This document shows, in pieces, positions 1 through 10,289 of a DNA stretch of 64,000 nt. Position 1 is the first letter of the stretch. Every line of letters begins with the position of its first letter. The translations under genes and the position numbers were made by a program. The DNA comes from an uncultured Sphingomonas sp. (GTDB taxonomy: Bacteria; Pseudomonadota; Alphaproteobacteria; Sphingomonadales; Sphingomonadaceae), in contig NZ_CAJXWX010000009.1 in the NCBI RefSeq assembly GCF_913062585.1, positions 61,019 to 125,018 of the forward strand. Direction: 5' to 3'. Under the pieces are notes generated by a model that was not told the origin of the DNA, made no database searches, and was given only the letters and a program-made list of their open reading frames with translations.

Positions 1-2
1 AT

Positions 3-359
3 CTCGACACGCCGGCCGGGTCGCTATGGTTCGTCGGCGACACTGGCTATGGCGACGGGCGAATCTTCGGGGAGATACGCGCGCGGCTGGGCTCGCCGGA
101 TGTCGCGCTGATCCCGATCGGGGCCTATGCGCCGCGATGGTTCATGGCCGCCCAGCATGTCGATCCCGTCCAGGCGGTGCGGATCTTTCAGGACGTGGCG
201 GCGGGCAAGGCCCTGGGCATTCACTGGGGTACGTTCCAGCTCACCGACGAGGCGCGCAACGCGCCGGTCGAGGAACTGACCCAGGCGCTGTCCGCCGCAG
301 GAGTTGCGGCCGACCGCTTCGTCGCGGCCGAGCCGGGATGCGCCTATTCGTTCGCCTGA
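3..359 (+). CDS. MBL-fold metallo-hydrolase, C-terminal part (NAPE-PLD-like)
   Basis: This gene is cut by the left edge of the window; only the last 118 codons are present. The visible part contains the signatures GDTGYGDG, IPIGAYAPRWFM and HVDPVQAV, followed by GIHWGTFQLTDE. These are typical of the C-terminal half of metallo-beta-lactamase-fold hydrolases related to N-acylphosphatidylethanolamine phospholipase D (UlaG/RomA-like). The Asp of GDTGY, the His of HVDP and the His of IHWGTF would be metal ligands. The substrate in bacteria is unknown. It converges on the next gene with only 12 bases between the stop codons, so there is no room for a separate terminator. Confidence 0.85.
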   Translation, partial: LDTPAGSLWFVGDTGYGDGRIFGEIRARLGSPDVALIPIGAYAPRWFMAAQHVDPVQAVRIFQDVAAGKALGIHWGTFQLTDEARNAPVEELTQALSAAGVAADRFVAAEPGCAYSFA

Positions 360-371
360 CCGACGCTGGCC

Positions 372-2408
372 TCAAACGCCTTTGGGCAGCGCCGTGCAGG
401 GGACGTTGTCGGCGGTCCAGTCGATCTCGTCGGGCGCGGGAACATTGCCGCCCTTGCCGATGTCCGCCTTTTTCCCCTTGGGGCTATAGGTCACATAGGC
501 CTTGCTGTTGTCGAAGGCCGGAATACGCGCATTGTCGCGCTCTGCGGCGGCGGCGTCGATTTCGGTCTGTTCGATGCGCGAACCCCGGATCATGCGGATC
601 GTGCCGCCCCGCATCTCCCAGGCGCGGTAATAGTTACGGCCGAACAGCCGCTGGTCGAAACCGGGCGTCGTCGACCATTGCCGCGCCTCGGTCGTGGCCG
701 GCAGGCGAAGGGTGGTGGCATAGCAGTCATATTCGGGCTTGGTGTAGAAGGGCACGTCCCGGCGCGTGTCGCCGCCCCGGCTGCGCCGTTCGGGCGGGCT
801 GAAGCCACCGCCGGGCAGCGCCAGCGACTTCGTGCCATCGGTACCATTCTCCCAGTCGATCGTGCCGGTGCCCTTGATGGTCAGGACGCTCGCCTGCGCC
901 TTCTGGTCGTAGCGCCATGTCGCGCTGTCGACCGCCTGCCAGAAGTCGCCGACCATGTTTTGGCGCAGCGCTTCCAATAGCTGGCCGTTGGTGATGGCCG
1001 AGAACTGCATCTGCTGCTGCAACCCCGTTACGCCGCGCACGATGGTGGTCATCGTCATCCCGGCGGGCTTGTCGAAGCCGGCACGCGCGTCGAGGTCGAA
1101 CAGGGTGATCTCATCGGGCGTCTGCGCCATCCGCCAGGGCAGCTGCTCCAGCCCGTTGCCCTTGGGCGTCAGCGGCAGGACCCATTGCACGGGGAATAGG
1201 GGCCGGGCGGCGGGCGTCGCCACCGCGGGCAGGGTGCCGTCCAGCCAATAGGCGCGTCCGTCGATCTGCGCGCGGACCAGCACATGGTCGAACAGCTGGG
1301 GTCCGGGTAGTCGCTGGTCGAAGCCATCGTCGCTGCCGCTGGAATTGACGATCACCGGTTCCGCTTCGATGCCCATTTCGCGCAGCAGGGCGAGAAGCAG
1401 CGCAGTCTTGCCCTTGCAGTCGCCATAGCGGCGCTGCCACGTCTCGTCGGCGGTGGCCGGGGTCAGGTTGCCGCCGTTCAGCCCGACATAGATATAGCGG
1501 ACATCCTGCTGGACCATCTTCAACGCCGCCGCCGCCCGGTCGAGCGGGGCGGGGTGCGCGGCGGCGATCCGGACGGCCTCGGCCTTGAGCGGCGAGGTTG
1601 CGGGCAGGGTCGAGGCCTTGAGATAGAGCGGCGCGAAATGGCGCGACACAGATGTCCAGTCGGCAAAGTCGCTATATTCGGCGATCCGCATCCATTGATA
1701 ACGGGGCGGCGCGTCCTTGGGCGGGGTCAGGATCGCGGGGTTGTCGAACCGCCAGTCCAGGCCGTTCTCGGCGGCCTTCACCGCCGCGGTCAGGTCGGGG
1801 GTCATCTGGACACGGGGCTTGTGCCCCGCCGCCCAGCGCAGGCCCAGATGATAGCGGCCCGGCGCTGGGCTCTGCGCCATGACGAGCAGGCCGGAGGCCT
1901 TGGTCCCCATTACCGGGTCCTTGGAAAAGCTGGTCCATTCGACCTCCAGCTCGTCGCCCACGCGCAGGTCGGGCACGCGCAGCATGGCAGTCAGCGTACC
2001 GTCGAGCTTGGCCTGCTCCAGCTTGTCCTCGCGCCGCAGGATCTCGAACGATGTGGCCTTCAGCACGTCGATCGTTTGGCCGTCGCGGATGATGGTGATG
2101 CCATGCACGATCGGCGGCCCTGCCGCCGGGTCCCAGGTCAGTGCGAGATTGCCGATCTGCAACGCGTTGGATTGCAGGATCTTGACGCGGTAGCCCAGAT
2201 ATTGCGCCTGCCCCTGGTCATCGAGATGCGCCTCGACATCCTGGCGGCGGATGAAGACCGGGCCGCTGGGATCGGCGGGCACGGTCATCGGCTCGGACCG
2301 GGTGGCCCAGGCGGGGAGGGGGCCGCGCCGCACCTGATCCGCTTGCGCCCCCGCCGTGCCGGCGGCGAGCATCGACACCAGCGCCATCGCCATCACACGC
2401 AACTGCAT
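372..2408 (-). CDS. DUF3857 and transglutaminase-like domain exported protein
   Basis: The product is 678 residues from the ATG at 2408. I chose this start because it opens a clear signal peptide ([20 protein letters not shown], cleavage near AQA) and lies just behind a GGGGGGA stretch; an open frame runs 54 codons further up but would hide the signal. A DUF3857 domain fills the first 250 residues or so. A transglutaminase-like core follows with the complete Cys-His-Asp triad: C331 in YGDCKGK, H375 in FDHVLV and D390 in YWLDGT. The C-terminus is probably beta-rich. The protein is likely periplasmic. It resembles the larger protein at 3927, so two paralogues flank pncB. Substrate unknown. Confidence 0.85.
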   Translation of the reverse strand: MQLRVMAMALVSMLAAGTAGAQADQVRRGPLPAWATRSEPMTVPADPSGPVFIRRQDVEAHLDDQGQAQYLGYRVKILQSNALQIGNLALTWDPAAGPPIVHGITIIRDGQTIDVLKATSFEILRREDKLEQAKLDGTLTAMLRVPDLRVGDELEVEWTSFSKDPVMGTKASGLLVMAQSPAPGRYHLGLRWAAGHKPRVQMTPDLTAAVKAAENGLDWRFDNPAILTPPKDAPPRYQWMRIAEYSDFADWTSVSRHFAPLYLKASTLPATSPLKAEAVRIAAAHPAPLDRAAAALKMVQQDVRYIYVGLNGGNLTPATADETWQRRYGDCKGKTALLLALLREMGIEAEPVIVNSSGSDDGFDQRLPGPQLFDHVLVRAQIDGRAYWLDGTLPAVATPAARPLFPVQWVLPLTPKGNGLEQLPWRMAQTPDEITLFDLDARAGFDKPAGMTMTTIVRGVTGLQQQMQFSAITNGQLLEALRQNMVGDFWQAVDSATWRYDQKAQASVLTIKGTGTIDWENGTDGTKSLALPGGGFSPPERRSRGGDTRRDVPFYTKPEYDCYATTLRLPATTEARQWSTTPGFDQRLFGRNYYRAWEMRGGTIRMIRGSRIEQTEIDAAAAERDNARIPAFDNSKAYVTYSPKGKKADIGKGGNVPAPDEIDWTADNVPCTALPKGV

Positions 2409-2547
2409 TCCCCCCAAGTCCGTCCCTTTGCCCCGGTTCGGCATAGTGACAGAAGCGCCGCCGGGTTCAAGCCGGGCCCGCGCCCGTGCTTGTCCACGCC
2501 GGGGCGATCGTGCATCGACCTGCGTGTCGTCTAGCCAAGGATCGTCC

Positions 2548-3852
2548 ATGCCCGTCACCGACATCGCCACCCGCGTCTATAATCATGGCTGGCGGCTGGA
2601 CCCGGTGGTGCGCAGCCTGCTCGACACCGATTTCTACAAGCTGCTGATGCTGCAGATGATCCGGCAGCTTCACCCCGATGTGCACGCGACCTTTTCGCTC
2701 ATCAACCGCAGCACCTCGGTCCGCCTGGCCGAGGTGATCGACGAGCGCGAATTGCGCGAACAGCTGGACCATGCGCGGTCGTTACGCTTCACCAAGAAGG
2801 AGCTGATCTGGCTGGCGGGCAACAGCTTCTACGGCAAGCGGCGGATGTTCACCCCCGACTTCCTGGAATGGCTCGCGCGGTTCCAGCTGCCCGACTATGA
2901 CCTGCGCACCGTCGACGGCCAGTTCGAGCTGCATTTCGAGGGCCCCTGGGCCCAGACCAGCATGTGGGAGATTCCCGCGCTCGCCATCGTCAACGAACTG
3001 CGTTCGCGCGCCGCGCTGAAGGGCAAGGGGCGGTTCGAGCTGGACGTGCTCTATGCCCGTGCCAAGGCCAAGCTGTGGGACAAGGTCGAGCGGTTGCGGG
3101 CGCTTCCCGACCTGGTCCTCTCCGACTTCGGCACGCGGCGGCGGCATGGTTTCCTGTGGCAGCGCTGGTGCGTCGAGGCGTTGAAGGAGGGGCTGGGGAG
3201 CCGCTTCATCGGCTCGTCCAACGTGCTGCTGGCGATGGACAACGACCTGGAGGCGATCGGCACCAACGCACATGAGCTGCCCATGGTGATGGCCGCGCTC
3301 GCCCCCGACGATGCGGGGGTGGCCGCCGCGCCCTACCGGGTGCTGGAGGAGTGGCAGGCGCTGTATGACGGCAACCTGCTGATCGCGCTGCCCGATGCGT
3401 TCGGGACGACGGCGTTCCTGCGCGACGCGCCCGACTGGGTGGCCGACTGGACGGGGTTCCGCCCGGACTCGATGCCGCCGATTCCGGGTGGCGAGCAGAT
3501 CATCGCCTGGTGGCAGGCGCATGGCCGCGACCCCAGGAGCAAGCTGCTGATCTTTTCCGACGGGATGGACGTGGACAGTATCGAGGCGGTCTATCGCCAT
3601 TTCCACGGCCGGGTGCGGATGAGCTTCGGCTGGGGGACCAATCTGACAAACGACTTCCGTGGCTGCGACCCGGACGGCGAGGCGGGGCTGGAGCCGATCT
3701 CGCTGGTCGCCAAGGTCATCAGCGCCGATGGCCGCCCGGCGGTGAAACTGTCCGACAACCCGGCCAAGGCGACGGGCGACCCCGCCGAGATCGAACGCTA
3801 TCTCCGCATCTTCGGCCAGGATGGGCGCCAGGCGAAGCCGGTCACGGTATAG
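2548..3852 (+). CDS. pncB: Nicotinate phosphoribosyltransferase
   Basis: The 434-residue product matches the usual length of PncB. It joins nicotinate to PRPP with ATP hydrolysis to give nicotinate mononucleotide in the NAD salvage (Preiss-Handler) pathway in the cytoplasm. Visible family features are [13 protein letters not shown] near the N-terminus, FGTRRRHGF in the middle, and the phosphate-binding region FSDGMD followed by [10 protein letters not shown] near the C-terminus. The start at [10 protein letters not shown] is chosen over an upstream-open frame that overlaps the divergent gene's leader. The divergent start of the DUF3857 gene leaves a 139-base shared promoter region. Confidence 0.95.
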   Translation: MPVTDIATRVYNHGWRLDPVVRSLLDTDFYKLLMLQMIRQLHPDVHATFSLINRSTSVRLAEVIDERELREQLDHARSLRFTKKELIWLAGNSFYGKRRMFTPDFLEWLARFQLPDYDLRTVDGQFELHFEGPWAQTSMWEIPALAIVNELRSRAALKGKGRFELDVLYARAKAKLWDKVERLRALPDLVLSDFGTRRRHGFLWQRWCVEALKEGLGSRFIGSSNVLLAMDNDLEAIGTNAHELPMVMAALAPDDAGVAAAPYRVLEEWQALYDGNLLIALPDAFGTTAFLRDAPDWVADWTGFRPDSMPPIPGGEQIIAWWQAHGRDPRSKLLIFSDGMDVDSIEAVYRHFHGRVRMSFGWGTNLTNDFRGCDPDGEAGLEPISLVAKVISADGRPAVKLSDNPAKATGDPAEIERYLRIFGQDGRQAKPVTV

Positions 3853-3926
3853 AATCGCCTCTTCCCCTTGCCAGCACCGGGCGCGGGCCATAGCGTCGGC
3901 GCCTATCTCGGGGGAGGCAGAGTAGC

Positions 3927-6900
3927 GTGACGAGGGGCATGACGGCGCGACGCCGGTGGGTGGGTTTCGCGTTGATGGCGGGGGTGGCCGCGGCGTCCCT
4001 CTGTGGAAGCACGATGGCGTTCGCCGCGCCGAACGAGACCAAGGCGGCGGCACCGACCGTCGCGGTCGAGCCCGTGCCCGGCTGGATCCGCGACTATGCC
4101 GTGCCGGAGGCGACCAAGGCGCGGGTCGAGGGGGCGCGGGACGGCACCGCCTATCTGCTCAACGACCAGCAATATCGCGCCCGCGCCGACGGGCATGACG
4201 ACTGGTTCCGGCTGGCGAGCAAGGTGGTCGACCGCAGCGGGCTGGAATCGGCGGGGCAGATTTCGCTCGTCTATAATCCTGCGTTCGAAAGCGTCGGCAT
4301 CGCCTTTGTCCGCATCGTCCGCGACGGCAGGACGATCGACCTGACGCGCGATACCCAGTTCCGCGTGGTCGAGCGCGAAAGCGACCTGAAGGACGGGATC
4401 GTCAGCGGCAGCCTGAAGGTGATCGCCAATGTCCGCGACCTGCGGGTCGGCGACGTCATCGACTATGCGACGATCGTCCACACCAATTCCACCCTGTGGG
4501 CGGGCCAGTCCTTCCACCAATTCTCGCAGCGCTTTTCCGATCCGCTGGCGATGCGCGCGATCCGGCTGATTTGGCCCAGCGGCATGACCCCTGCGTTCAA
4601 GGCGCTGAACAGCGATGTCGCGTTCCAGGTCAAACCGTTCGACGGCGGCACCGAATGGGAATGGCTGGCGCAGGATCCTCCTGCCGCCAAGGGGGAGGGC
4701 GATGTGCCCGCCGGGGCCTTCCAATGGGGCCTGGTCGATATCTCGACGATGAAGAGCTGGGGCGAGGTCGCCGTCTGGGCCGATCGGCTGTACAAGGGCG
4801 ACGAGGCACTGCCCGCCGATTTCGCCGCCCGGCTGGACGCCATCGCCAAGGCCTATCCGGCGGCGGCGGACCGGCTGACCGAGGCGTCGCGGCTGGTCCA
4901 GGATAATATCCGCTATGTCGGCGAGGAACTGGGCGAGGGGTCGTTCGTGCCCCGGCGGCCCGCGACGGTGGTGGCGCGCGGCTATGGCGACTGCAAGGAC
5001 AAGAGCCTGTTGCTGGCGGTCGCGCTGCGGCGGCTGGGCATCGACGCGGCGCCGGCGCTCGTGTCGACGCAGGCGGGCGAACGCCTGCCCGACCGGCTGC
5101 CCTCGCCGCTTCAGTTCGATCACGTCATCGTGCGCGCGGTGCTGGATGGCCGGGTGATGTGGATCGACCCGACCGGCACGCATCGCGGCGGGCGGGGCGC
5201 GGCGATCGTCGCGTCCGACCTGGGCTATGCCCTGCCGATCCGCGCGGGTCAGTCGGCGCTGGAGAAGATGGACGGCTATGGCGACCATGCCGGGCGGATG
5301 ACCGTGGTCGAACAGTTCGCGGTCGACGAAAAGGGCGCCGTGCCGCTGACCCTGCATGTCGAGACGCGCTATACCGAGGCGCGGGCGGACGGGATGCGGG
5401 CAGGCTGGGCGGCGGGATCGGTGCGCAGCATCGCCGATGGCAATCTCGACTTCTATCGCCAGCGCTTCCCCGGCCTTGCCGAGGCCAAGCCGCTGGTCCT
5501 GAAGGACGATCGCGACGCCAACGTCCTGACCATGGTCGAGGACTATAGCTTGTCGCGCGAGGCGTTCGACAAGGCCAAGCTGTCGTCCAAGCTGATTACC
5601 CGCGCTTATGGGCTGCAGAACGTCCTGCCCGACCGCCAGGCCAATCCGCGCCGCAATCCGCTGGCGTTGCCGGACCATATCGTCACCGACCAGACGATCG
5701 AGCTGCGCGTCAAGGACCGGATGCTCGACCCGCTGGACAATATCGACGCCAAGGGCGGCCCGATCGCCTTCTCGCGGACCAGCACGAAGCTGCCCGACGG
5801 ACTGCGCATGGTCTATCACCTCGACACCGGCGCGCGCGACCAGGTTCCGGCGACCGAGGCGGAGGCGGTCTATACCTTGTCCGACACGATGAAGGACGAG
5901 ACGGGGATCGAATTCTATCTGGAAAAGGCGGGTCGCCCCTCCGAAATGCCGGGCGGGCTCGATCCGGCGATCGCCGCGACGATCCGCCCCGAGCTGGAAA
6001 AGGTCCAGGCGCTGATGCAGAAGCCCGACGAGGCCTCGAAGATCGAGGCGCTGTCGCTGATCGCCGCCATTTCGGACAAGGTGCCGCATCCCTCGCCCTT
6101 TGCCGGGTTGATGGACGGGCTGAAGGCCGGAGTGCTGTCTGATCTGCGGCGGCCGCAGGCGGCGCTGACCGCCTTCCGGTCCGCGACCGCGCAATATGAC
6201 GGCAATCCCGAGGTGTTCCGCCTGTGGATCGGTTATGAGATCGACCTGGGTGACGGCACCAGTGTGGCCAAGGCGTTGCAGCGGACCCGGGCGGTGCAAC
6301 CCGGCATCGTCGCCACGCTCGACGAACGCTGGATTCAGGGCGCTCTAGGACAGGTGCAGGCGCTGGAGCCCGCCAAGCGACAGGCGGCGCGCGAGGATAT
6401 CTGCTTGGCCTTGTCCGCCTCAGGCTGGCAACAGACACCGCGAACCGCGTTCGGCGACACCATCTTGCGCTGCGCCATCCTGGCGCATGTCCGTCGCGGC
6501 CAGATGGCGGAAGCGCGTGCGTTGCTTGCCAATGAGCCATCGGCCAAGACCCTGGTCACGCTGGCGGCCGAGCGCCGCTATCAATCCTTCTGGCCCGCAG
6601 TGGACCGGATGATGGCCGATCATTTCCGTGGCGCGCTGCAGGCCGATGCCCGGCGGGCGGCGGCCGCCGCCAAGGCCGCGCCGACCAGCTACAAGACCGT
6701 ATTGTATCAGATGCAGACCTTGCGCGCGCTGGGTCGTTTCGACGAGGCGATCGCGGTAGGCAAGCCGCTTGCTACCGACCGCGCCCGGATCGAGATGGTC
6801 GGCCAGGACGGCTTCCGGCTTGTAAACGAATATGCCGCCGCTCTGAAGATGGCGGGGCGGCCCGACGAGGCGATCGCGGCGCTGGACCTGGTGATAGGGC

Positions 6901-7421
6901 TGGGCATCGAGCAATATCCCGACCTGGCACCAATCGCGATCAACCGAGCGGATATGCTGAGCGCGATGGGGAAAGACCAGGCGGCGCTCGACAGCTTCAA
7001 TTCGTTGGCGGCCGATCATCTCGATCGGTTGAACGCGCATGGCCGCAGCTATGTATGGGGCGGTCGCGCGTGTGTGCTATACCGAATGGGACGTCTGGAC
7101 GAGGCAAAGGCGGACGAGGCCAAGCTGACCGCCAAGCCTGCCGATAATTGGGGCGCGGTGACGCGTGTAGTGACATGTCGCGGCGACGTGAAGGCCACGG
7201 CCACCATATTGCTTGACCGGTTGCGCGACGAAGACGCGCGGAATGATGTGTTCGACCAGTTCCTGACCTTCGAGACGGCGGAAGCGCAGATGCCGATGGA
7301 ACAGACGATCCTTCAGACCCTGGCCAAGGCGCGCGCCACGCCCGAGGTCCAGGCGGAATTCGCCAAATATGCGCGGCCGCTCCACTATGCCGGGACGAGC
7401 CAGGGCTGGTGGACCTATTGA
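3927..7421 (+). CDS. Large DUF3857, transglutaminase-like and TPR exported protein
   Basis: The product is 1164 residues from the GTG at 3927, which has a GGGGGAGG Shine-Dalgarno about 8 bases upstream; an ATG at 3939 is the alternative. A signal peptide ends near AFAA (about residue 33). DUF3857 occupies about residues 65-250, and a transglutaminase-like core about 290-420 with triad C356 (YGDCKDK), H399 (FDHVIV) and D414 (MWIDPT). From about residue 680 to the end the sequence is helical and TPR-like, for example the stretches with RPDEAIAALDLVI and RLDEAKADEAKL. It probably acts in the periplasm as a peptide or protein cross-linking or hydrolysing enzyme with a protein-binding tail. Family function is not established. 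Confidence 0.85.
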   Translation: MTRGMTARRRWVGFALMAGVAAASLCGSTMAFAAPNETKAAAPTVAVEPVPGWIRDYAVPEATKARVEGARDGTAYLLNDQQYRARADGHDDWFRLASKVVDRSGLESAGQISLVYNPAFESVGIAFVRIVRDGRTIDLTRDTQFRVVERESDLKDGIVSGSLKVIANVRDLRVGDVIDYATIVHTNSTLWAGQSFHQFSQRFSDPLAMRAIRLIWPSGMTPAFKALNSDVAFQVKPFDGGTEWEWLAQDPPAAKGEGDVPAGAFQWGLVDISTMKSWGEVAVWADRLYKGDEALPADFAARLDAIAKAYPAAADRLTEASRLVQDNIRYVGEELGEGSFVPRRPATVVARGYGDCKDKSLLLAVALRRLGIDAAPALVSTQAGERLPDRLPSPLQFDHVIVRAVLDGRVMWIDPTGTHRGGRGAAIVASDLGYALPIRAGQSALEKMDGYGDHAGRMTVVEQFAVDEKGAVPLTLHVETRYTEARADGMRAGWAAGSVRSIADGNLDFYRQRFPGLAEAKPLVLKDDRDANVLTMVEDYSLSREAFDKAKLSSKLITRAYGLQNVLPDRQANPRRNPLALPDHIVTDQTIELRVKDRMLDPLDNIDAKGGPIAFSRTSTKLPDGLRMVYHLDTGARDQVPATEAEAVYTLSDTMKDETGIEFYLEKAGRPSEMPGGLDPAIAATIRPELEKVQALMQKPDEASKIEALSLIAAISDKVPHPSPFAGLMDGLKAGVLSDLRRPQAALTAFRSATAQYDGNPEVFRLWIGYEIDLGDGTSVAKALQRTRAVQPGIVATLDERWIQGALGQVQALEPAKRQAAREDICLALSASGWQQTPRTAFGDTILRCAILAHVRRGQMAEARALLANEPSAKTLVTLAAERRYQSFWPAVDRMMADHFRGALQADARRAAAAAKAAPTSYKTVLYQMQTLRALGRFDEAIAVGKPLATDRARIEMVGQDGFRLVNEYAAALKMAGRPDEAIAALDLVIGLGIEQYPDLAPIAINRADMLSAMGKDQAALDSFNSLAADHLDRLNAHGRSYVWGGRACVLYRMGRLDEAKADEAKLTAKPADNWGAVTRVVTCRGDVKATATILLDRLRDEDARNDVFDQFLTFETAEAQMPMEQTILQTLAKARATPEVQAEFAKYARPLHYAGTSQGWWTY

Positions 7422-7463
7422 TCCAGGCTGGTGGTTATGACGTGCCTGTCATGATAAGCTGCT

Positions 7464-7494
7464 GATCCGGCTGGCGAACTACGCCGGTCGGATC
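7464..7494 (+). terminator. Hairpin between the DUF3857/TPR gene and the oxidoreductase
   Basis: Arms 7464-7476 and 7482-7494 form a 13-base-pair stem (two G-U pairs in RNA) with loop AACTA. There is no T-tract. It ends 3 bases before the Shine-Dalgarno GGAGAGG of the next gene. It may be a terminator of the upstream gene or a structure that affects translation of the oxidoreductase. Confidence 0.45.
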
Positions 7495-7507
7495 ATGGGA
7501 GAGGATC

Positions 7508-8599
7508 ATGGGCCACGCCGACCGTCGGACGATCATCGCGGGGCTGGGCGCGGGCCTTGCCATGGCGGCGAGCGGAGCCTGTGCCGCGCCGCGCGGCCGC
7601 AAGGTCGGTTATGCGATCGTCGGGCTGGGCCGCTATGCCGAGCTGATCATGGCCAAGTTCGCCGAATGCGACCAGTCGCGCCTGGTCGCTCTGGTCAGCG
7701 GCACGCCCGAGAAGCTGACGCGCTTCGGCGAGAAATATGGCGTCCCTGCCACGCATCGTTATTCCTATGCCGATTTCGATCGTATCCGCGACAATCCGGA
7801 TGTCGATGTCGTCTATGTGATCCTGCCCAATGCGCTCCACGCCGAATATACGGTGCGCGCGGCCAGGGCGGGCAAGCATGTGATGTGCGAAAAGCCGATG
7901 GCGGTGTCGGTCACGGAATGTCGCACGATGATCGCGGCGTGCCGGGCGGCGGGTCGCAAGCTGATGATCGGCTATCGCTCCCGGTTCGAGCCCCATAACC
8001 GGCTGGCGATCGACCTGGCGCGCAAAGCCTTTGTCGGCCCGACCCGGATCATCACCGCCGACCATGGTTTCAATGCGGGGTCGAACCAGTGGCGGCTCGA
8101 CCGGGCGCTGTCGGGCGGCGGGTCGCTGATGGATATCGGCATCTACAGCCTGAACGCCGCCCGCTATCTGACCGGCGAGGAACCGGTCGAGGTCAGCGCG
8201 ATCGAATCGACCGATCGCAGCGATCCGCGTTTCCGCACCGTCGAGGACCGGATCAGCTTCCTGCTGCGCTTCCCCTCGGGCATCGCGGCGACCTGCGTGT
8301 CGAGCTACAGCTCCAACCACAATATGTACCGCGTGACGGGCACGGAGGGCTGGATCGAACTGGAGCCGGCGACCGCCTATGAGGGGCAGAAAATGTGGAT
8401 CCGCCGCGACGGCCGGACCGAGGAGCGGCAGGTGCCCGTGGCTAAGGGCCAGCATGCCGGGCAGCTCGACCATTTCGCCCGGTGCATCCTGAACGGCACC
8501 GATCCGCTGGTGCCGGGCGAAGAGGGGCTGGCGGACATGCGGGTGATCGAGGCGATCTACCGCTCCGCCCGCGAAGGACGCCGGGTGACGCTGGCCTGA
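7508..8599 (+). CDS. Gfo/Idh/MocA family NAD(P)-dependent oxidoreductase, Tat-exported
   Basis: The 363-residue protein starts with an RR-containing leader (MGHADRRTIIAGLGAG, cleavage near CAAP), which looks like a Tat signal. This fits a periplasmic enzyme folded with its nucleotide in the cytoplasm, as in Zymomonas glucose-fructose oxidoreductase. The Rossmann motif is VGLGRYAE, and the family EKP motif is present in MCEKPMAVS. The C-terminal domain carries GGSLMDIGIYSLNAAR. The substrate is probably a sugar or sugar derivative but cannot be read from the sequence. A good Shine-Dalgarno (GGAGAGG) precedes the ATG. The gene converges on an MFS permease across a repeat-rich gap. Confidence 0.88.
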   Translation: MGHADRRTIIAGLGAGLAMAASGACAAPRGRKVGYAIVGLGRYAELIMAKFAECDQSRLVALVSGTPEKLTRFGEKYGVPATHRYSYADFDRIRDNPDVDVVYVILPNALHAEYTVRAARAGKHVMCEKPMAVSVTECRTMIAACRAAGRKLMIGYRSRFEPHNRLAIDLARKAFVGPTRIITADHGFNAGSNQWRLDRALSGGGSLMDIGIYSLNAARYLTGEEPVEVSAIESTDRSDPRFRTVEDRISFLLRFPSGIAATCVSSYSSNHNMYRVTGTEGWIELEPATAYEGQKMWIRRDGRTEERQVPVAKGQHAGQLDHFARCILNGTDPLVPGEEGLADMRVIEAIYRSAREGRRVTLA

Positions 8600-8624
8600 T
8601 CCTCTTCGGCGCGGAGGCCTGTTT

Positions 8625-8826
8625 TTCTTCCCTCGCCCCTCGCAGAGGGGAGAGGGTTGCGCAGACTTGGTCTTTGCGAAGCAAAGGCTTAGTCGGAGCT
8701 GGGTGAGGGGTGGGCGCGCATAGCGCGCGCGAGCCATTGGGCTCGCTCGACCCTTCACCCAAGCTGCGCTAGCCAGCAAAGCTGGCAAGCTTCGCTAACC
8801 CTCTCCCCTGTCCAGGGGAGAAGGAA
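8625..8826. repeat. Intergenic GC-rich palindromic repeat cluster (family B)
   Basis: The 257-base gap between two convergent genes is made of short inverted repeats: CCCCTCGCAGAGGGG, a TTTGCGAAGCAAA hairpin, GCGCGCATAGCGCGC, AGCAAAGCT, and CTCCCCTGTCCAGGGGAG at the far end. The layout resembles the cluster elements at 18345 and 45131. It probably terminates both genes. Confidence 0.6.
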
Positions 8827-8856
8827 AGAATAAGCCATCCGGAATCTCGATCCGTC

Positions 8857-10122
8857 CTAGCTCGGCCGCGGCAATCGCCGTTCGACCAGCATCACCCCCA
8901 GCGCCGCCGCCGCCAGGCAGGCGGCCAGGAACAGCATCGGGGCGGTGTCGCTGCCCGTCCGGTCGCGGATCGCGGGGACGATGGCCTGTGCGACGAAGCC
9001 GCCCAGATTGCCGACCGCGTTGATCGCCGCGAACCCGGCGGCGGCGCGGGCGCCCGACAGGAAGCGCGGCGGCAGCGTCCAGAAGGCGGGCTGGCCCGAA
9101 AAGATCGCCGCCGCCCCCAGGCTGAGACAGGCGAAACGTAAAGGCACCGACGTCACCACGACGCTCAGCACCAGCAGGATCGCCCCGGCCAGCGCCGGCC
9201 CTGCGGCATGCCATATCGGATTGCGATAGCGCGCGGCATGGCGCGGCACCGCCCAGAGCGCAAAGGCGACCAGCGTCCAGGGAATGATCCCGAGCAGCCC
9301 GTTGACGGTGTTGGACACGCCGAAACCGCGAATGATCGTCGGCAGCCAATAGCTCAGGCCATAGGCCGCCAGCGGAAAGCCGATATAGACCAGGCACAAG
9401 AGCAGCACGCGACCGTCGCGCAGCACCGACAGGATGCCGTCATGGCCGTCGTCCGGCTCGGCCTTGGCCAGTTCGTCGGCCAGCCACGTCTTCTGCGCGT
9501 CGCTGAGCCAGGTCGCCGTCGCGGGCGTGCGGGGCAGGGCGAAGAGCACGACGGGGGCCAGCAGCACGGCGGGCACCCCGGTCGCCAGGAACACCCATTG
9601 CCACCCCGCCAGCCCCAGCGTCCCGTCCTGGTCGAGCAGGAACCCGCCGACCGCGCCGCCCAGCGCATTGGCGACCGCGCTCGCCAGCATGAACAGCCCG
9701 ACCGCGCGGGCCCGGTAGCGGACCGGAAACCACAGGGTCAGGACATAGAGCACGCCGGGAAAGAAGCCCGCCTCCGCCGCGCCCAGCAGGAAGCGCAGCA
9801 CGTAGAAGACGGTCGCATTGGGGGTGAAGGCCAGCGCCACCGTCACCAACCCCCAACTGGCGATGATCCGCGCGAACCAGCGATGCGCGCCGACCCGGTG
9901 GAGCAGGATGTTGCTGGGCACCTCGAACAGGAAATAGCCGATGAAGAACAGCGAGGCGCCCAGCCCGAACGCCGTCTCGCTGAGGCCCAGCGCACCCACC
10001 ATCTGCAGCTTGGCATAGGAGATGTTCTGCCGGTCGATATAGGCGACCAGATAGAGCAGCCCGAGCAGCGGCATCAGCCGCCACATGACCCGGCGGATGG
10101 TCGCCTGTTCCAGCGCGTGCAT
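8857..10122 (-). CDS. MFS transporter, anion:cation symporter (ACS)-like
   Basis: The 421-residue protein has about 12 hydrophobic segments. The start at 10122 (MHALEQATIRRVMWRLMPLL) is chosen because it has GGGAGAG just upstream; 29 further upstream codons are open but unlike the family. The N-terminal pattern LLYLVAYIDRQNISYAKLQM, the GYFLFEVPSNILLHRVG segment and the later PNATVFYVLRFLLGAAEAGFFPGVLYVLTLWFP region (positions about 9730-9830) mark the ACS family (tartrate, 4-hydroxyphenylacetate and glucarate permeases). The substrate is probably an organic anion. It is divergent from the hybrid kinase, with 167 bases between starts. Confidence 0.9.
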   Translation of the reverse strand: MHALEQATIRRVMWRLMPLLGLLYLVAYIDRQNISYAKLQMVGALGLSETAFGLGASLFFIGYFLFEVPSNILLHRVGAHRWFARIIASWGLVTVALAFTPNATVFYVLRFLLGAAEAGFFPGVLYVLTLWFPVRYRARAVGLFMLASAVANALGGAVGGFLLDQDGTLGLAGWQWVFLATGVPAVLLAPVVLFALPRTPATATWLSDAQKTWLADELAKAEPDDGHDGILSVLRDGRVLLLCLVYIGFPLAAYGLSYWLPTIIRGFGVSNTVNGLLGIIPWTLVAFALWAVPRHAARYRNPIWHAAGPALAGAILLVLSVVVTSVPLRFACLSLGAAAIFSGQPAFWTLPPRFLSGARAAAGFAAINAVGNLGGFVAQAIVPAIRDRTGSDTAPMLFLAACLAAAALGVMLVERRLPRPS

Positions 10123-10289
10123 AGACTCTCCCGACCTATCGTACCCCCGCTGCCAGGACCCGGCGCGGGGTGTGACGCTCTTGTCGGTGGCTTCGGCCCG
10201 GAAAGCCATCGCTAAGATCAGGGAATTGCTCTAACCGGCTTCTATCGCGACCGGATCGGCGGCGCGGGGATCGAGGATGCTTTTCGCCC

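Noticed and set aside
3903..6299. 798-codon open frame on the minus strand
   Set aside because: It is a shadow of the large DUF3857/TPR gene, with an Arg/His-rich composition typical of antisense frames in high-GC DNA.
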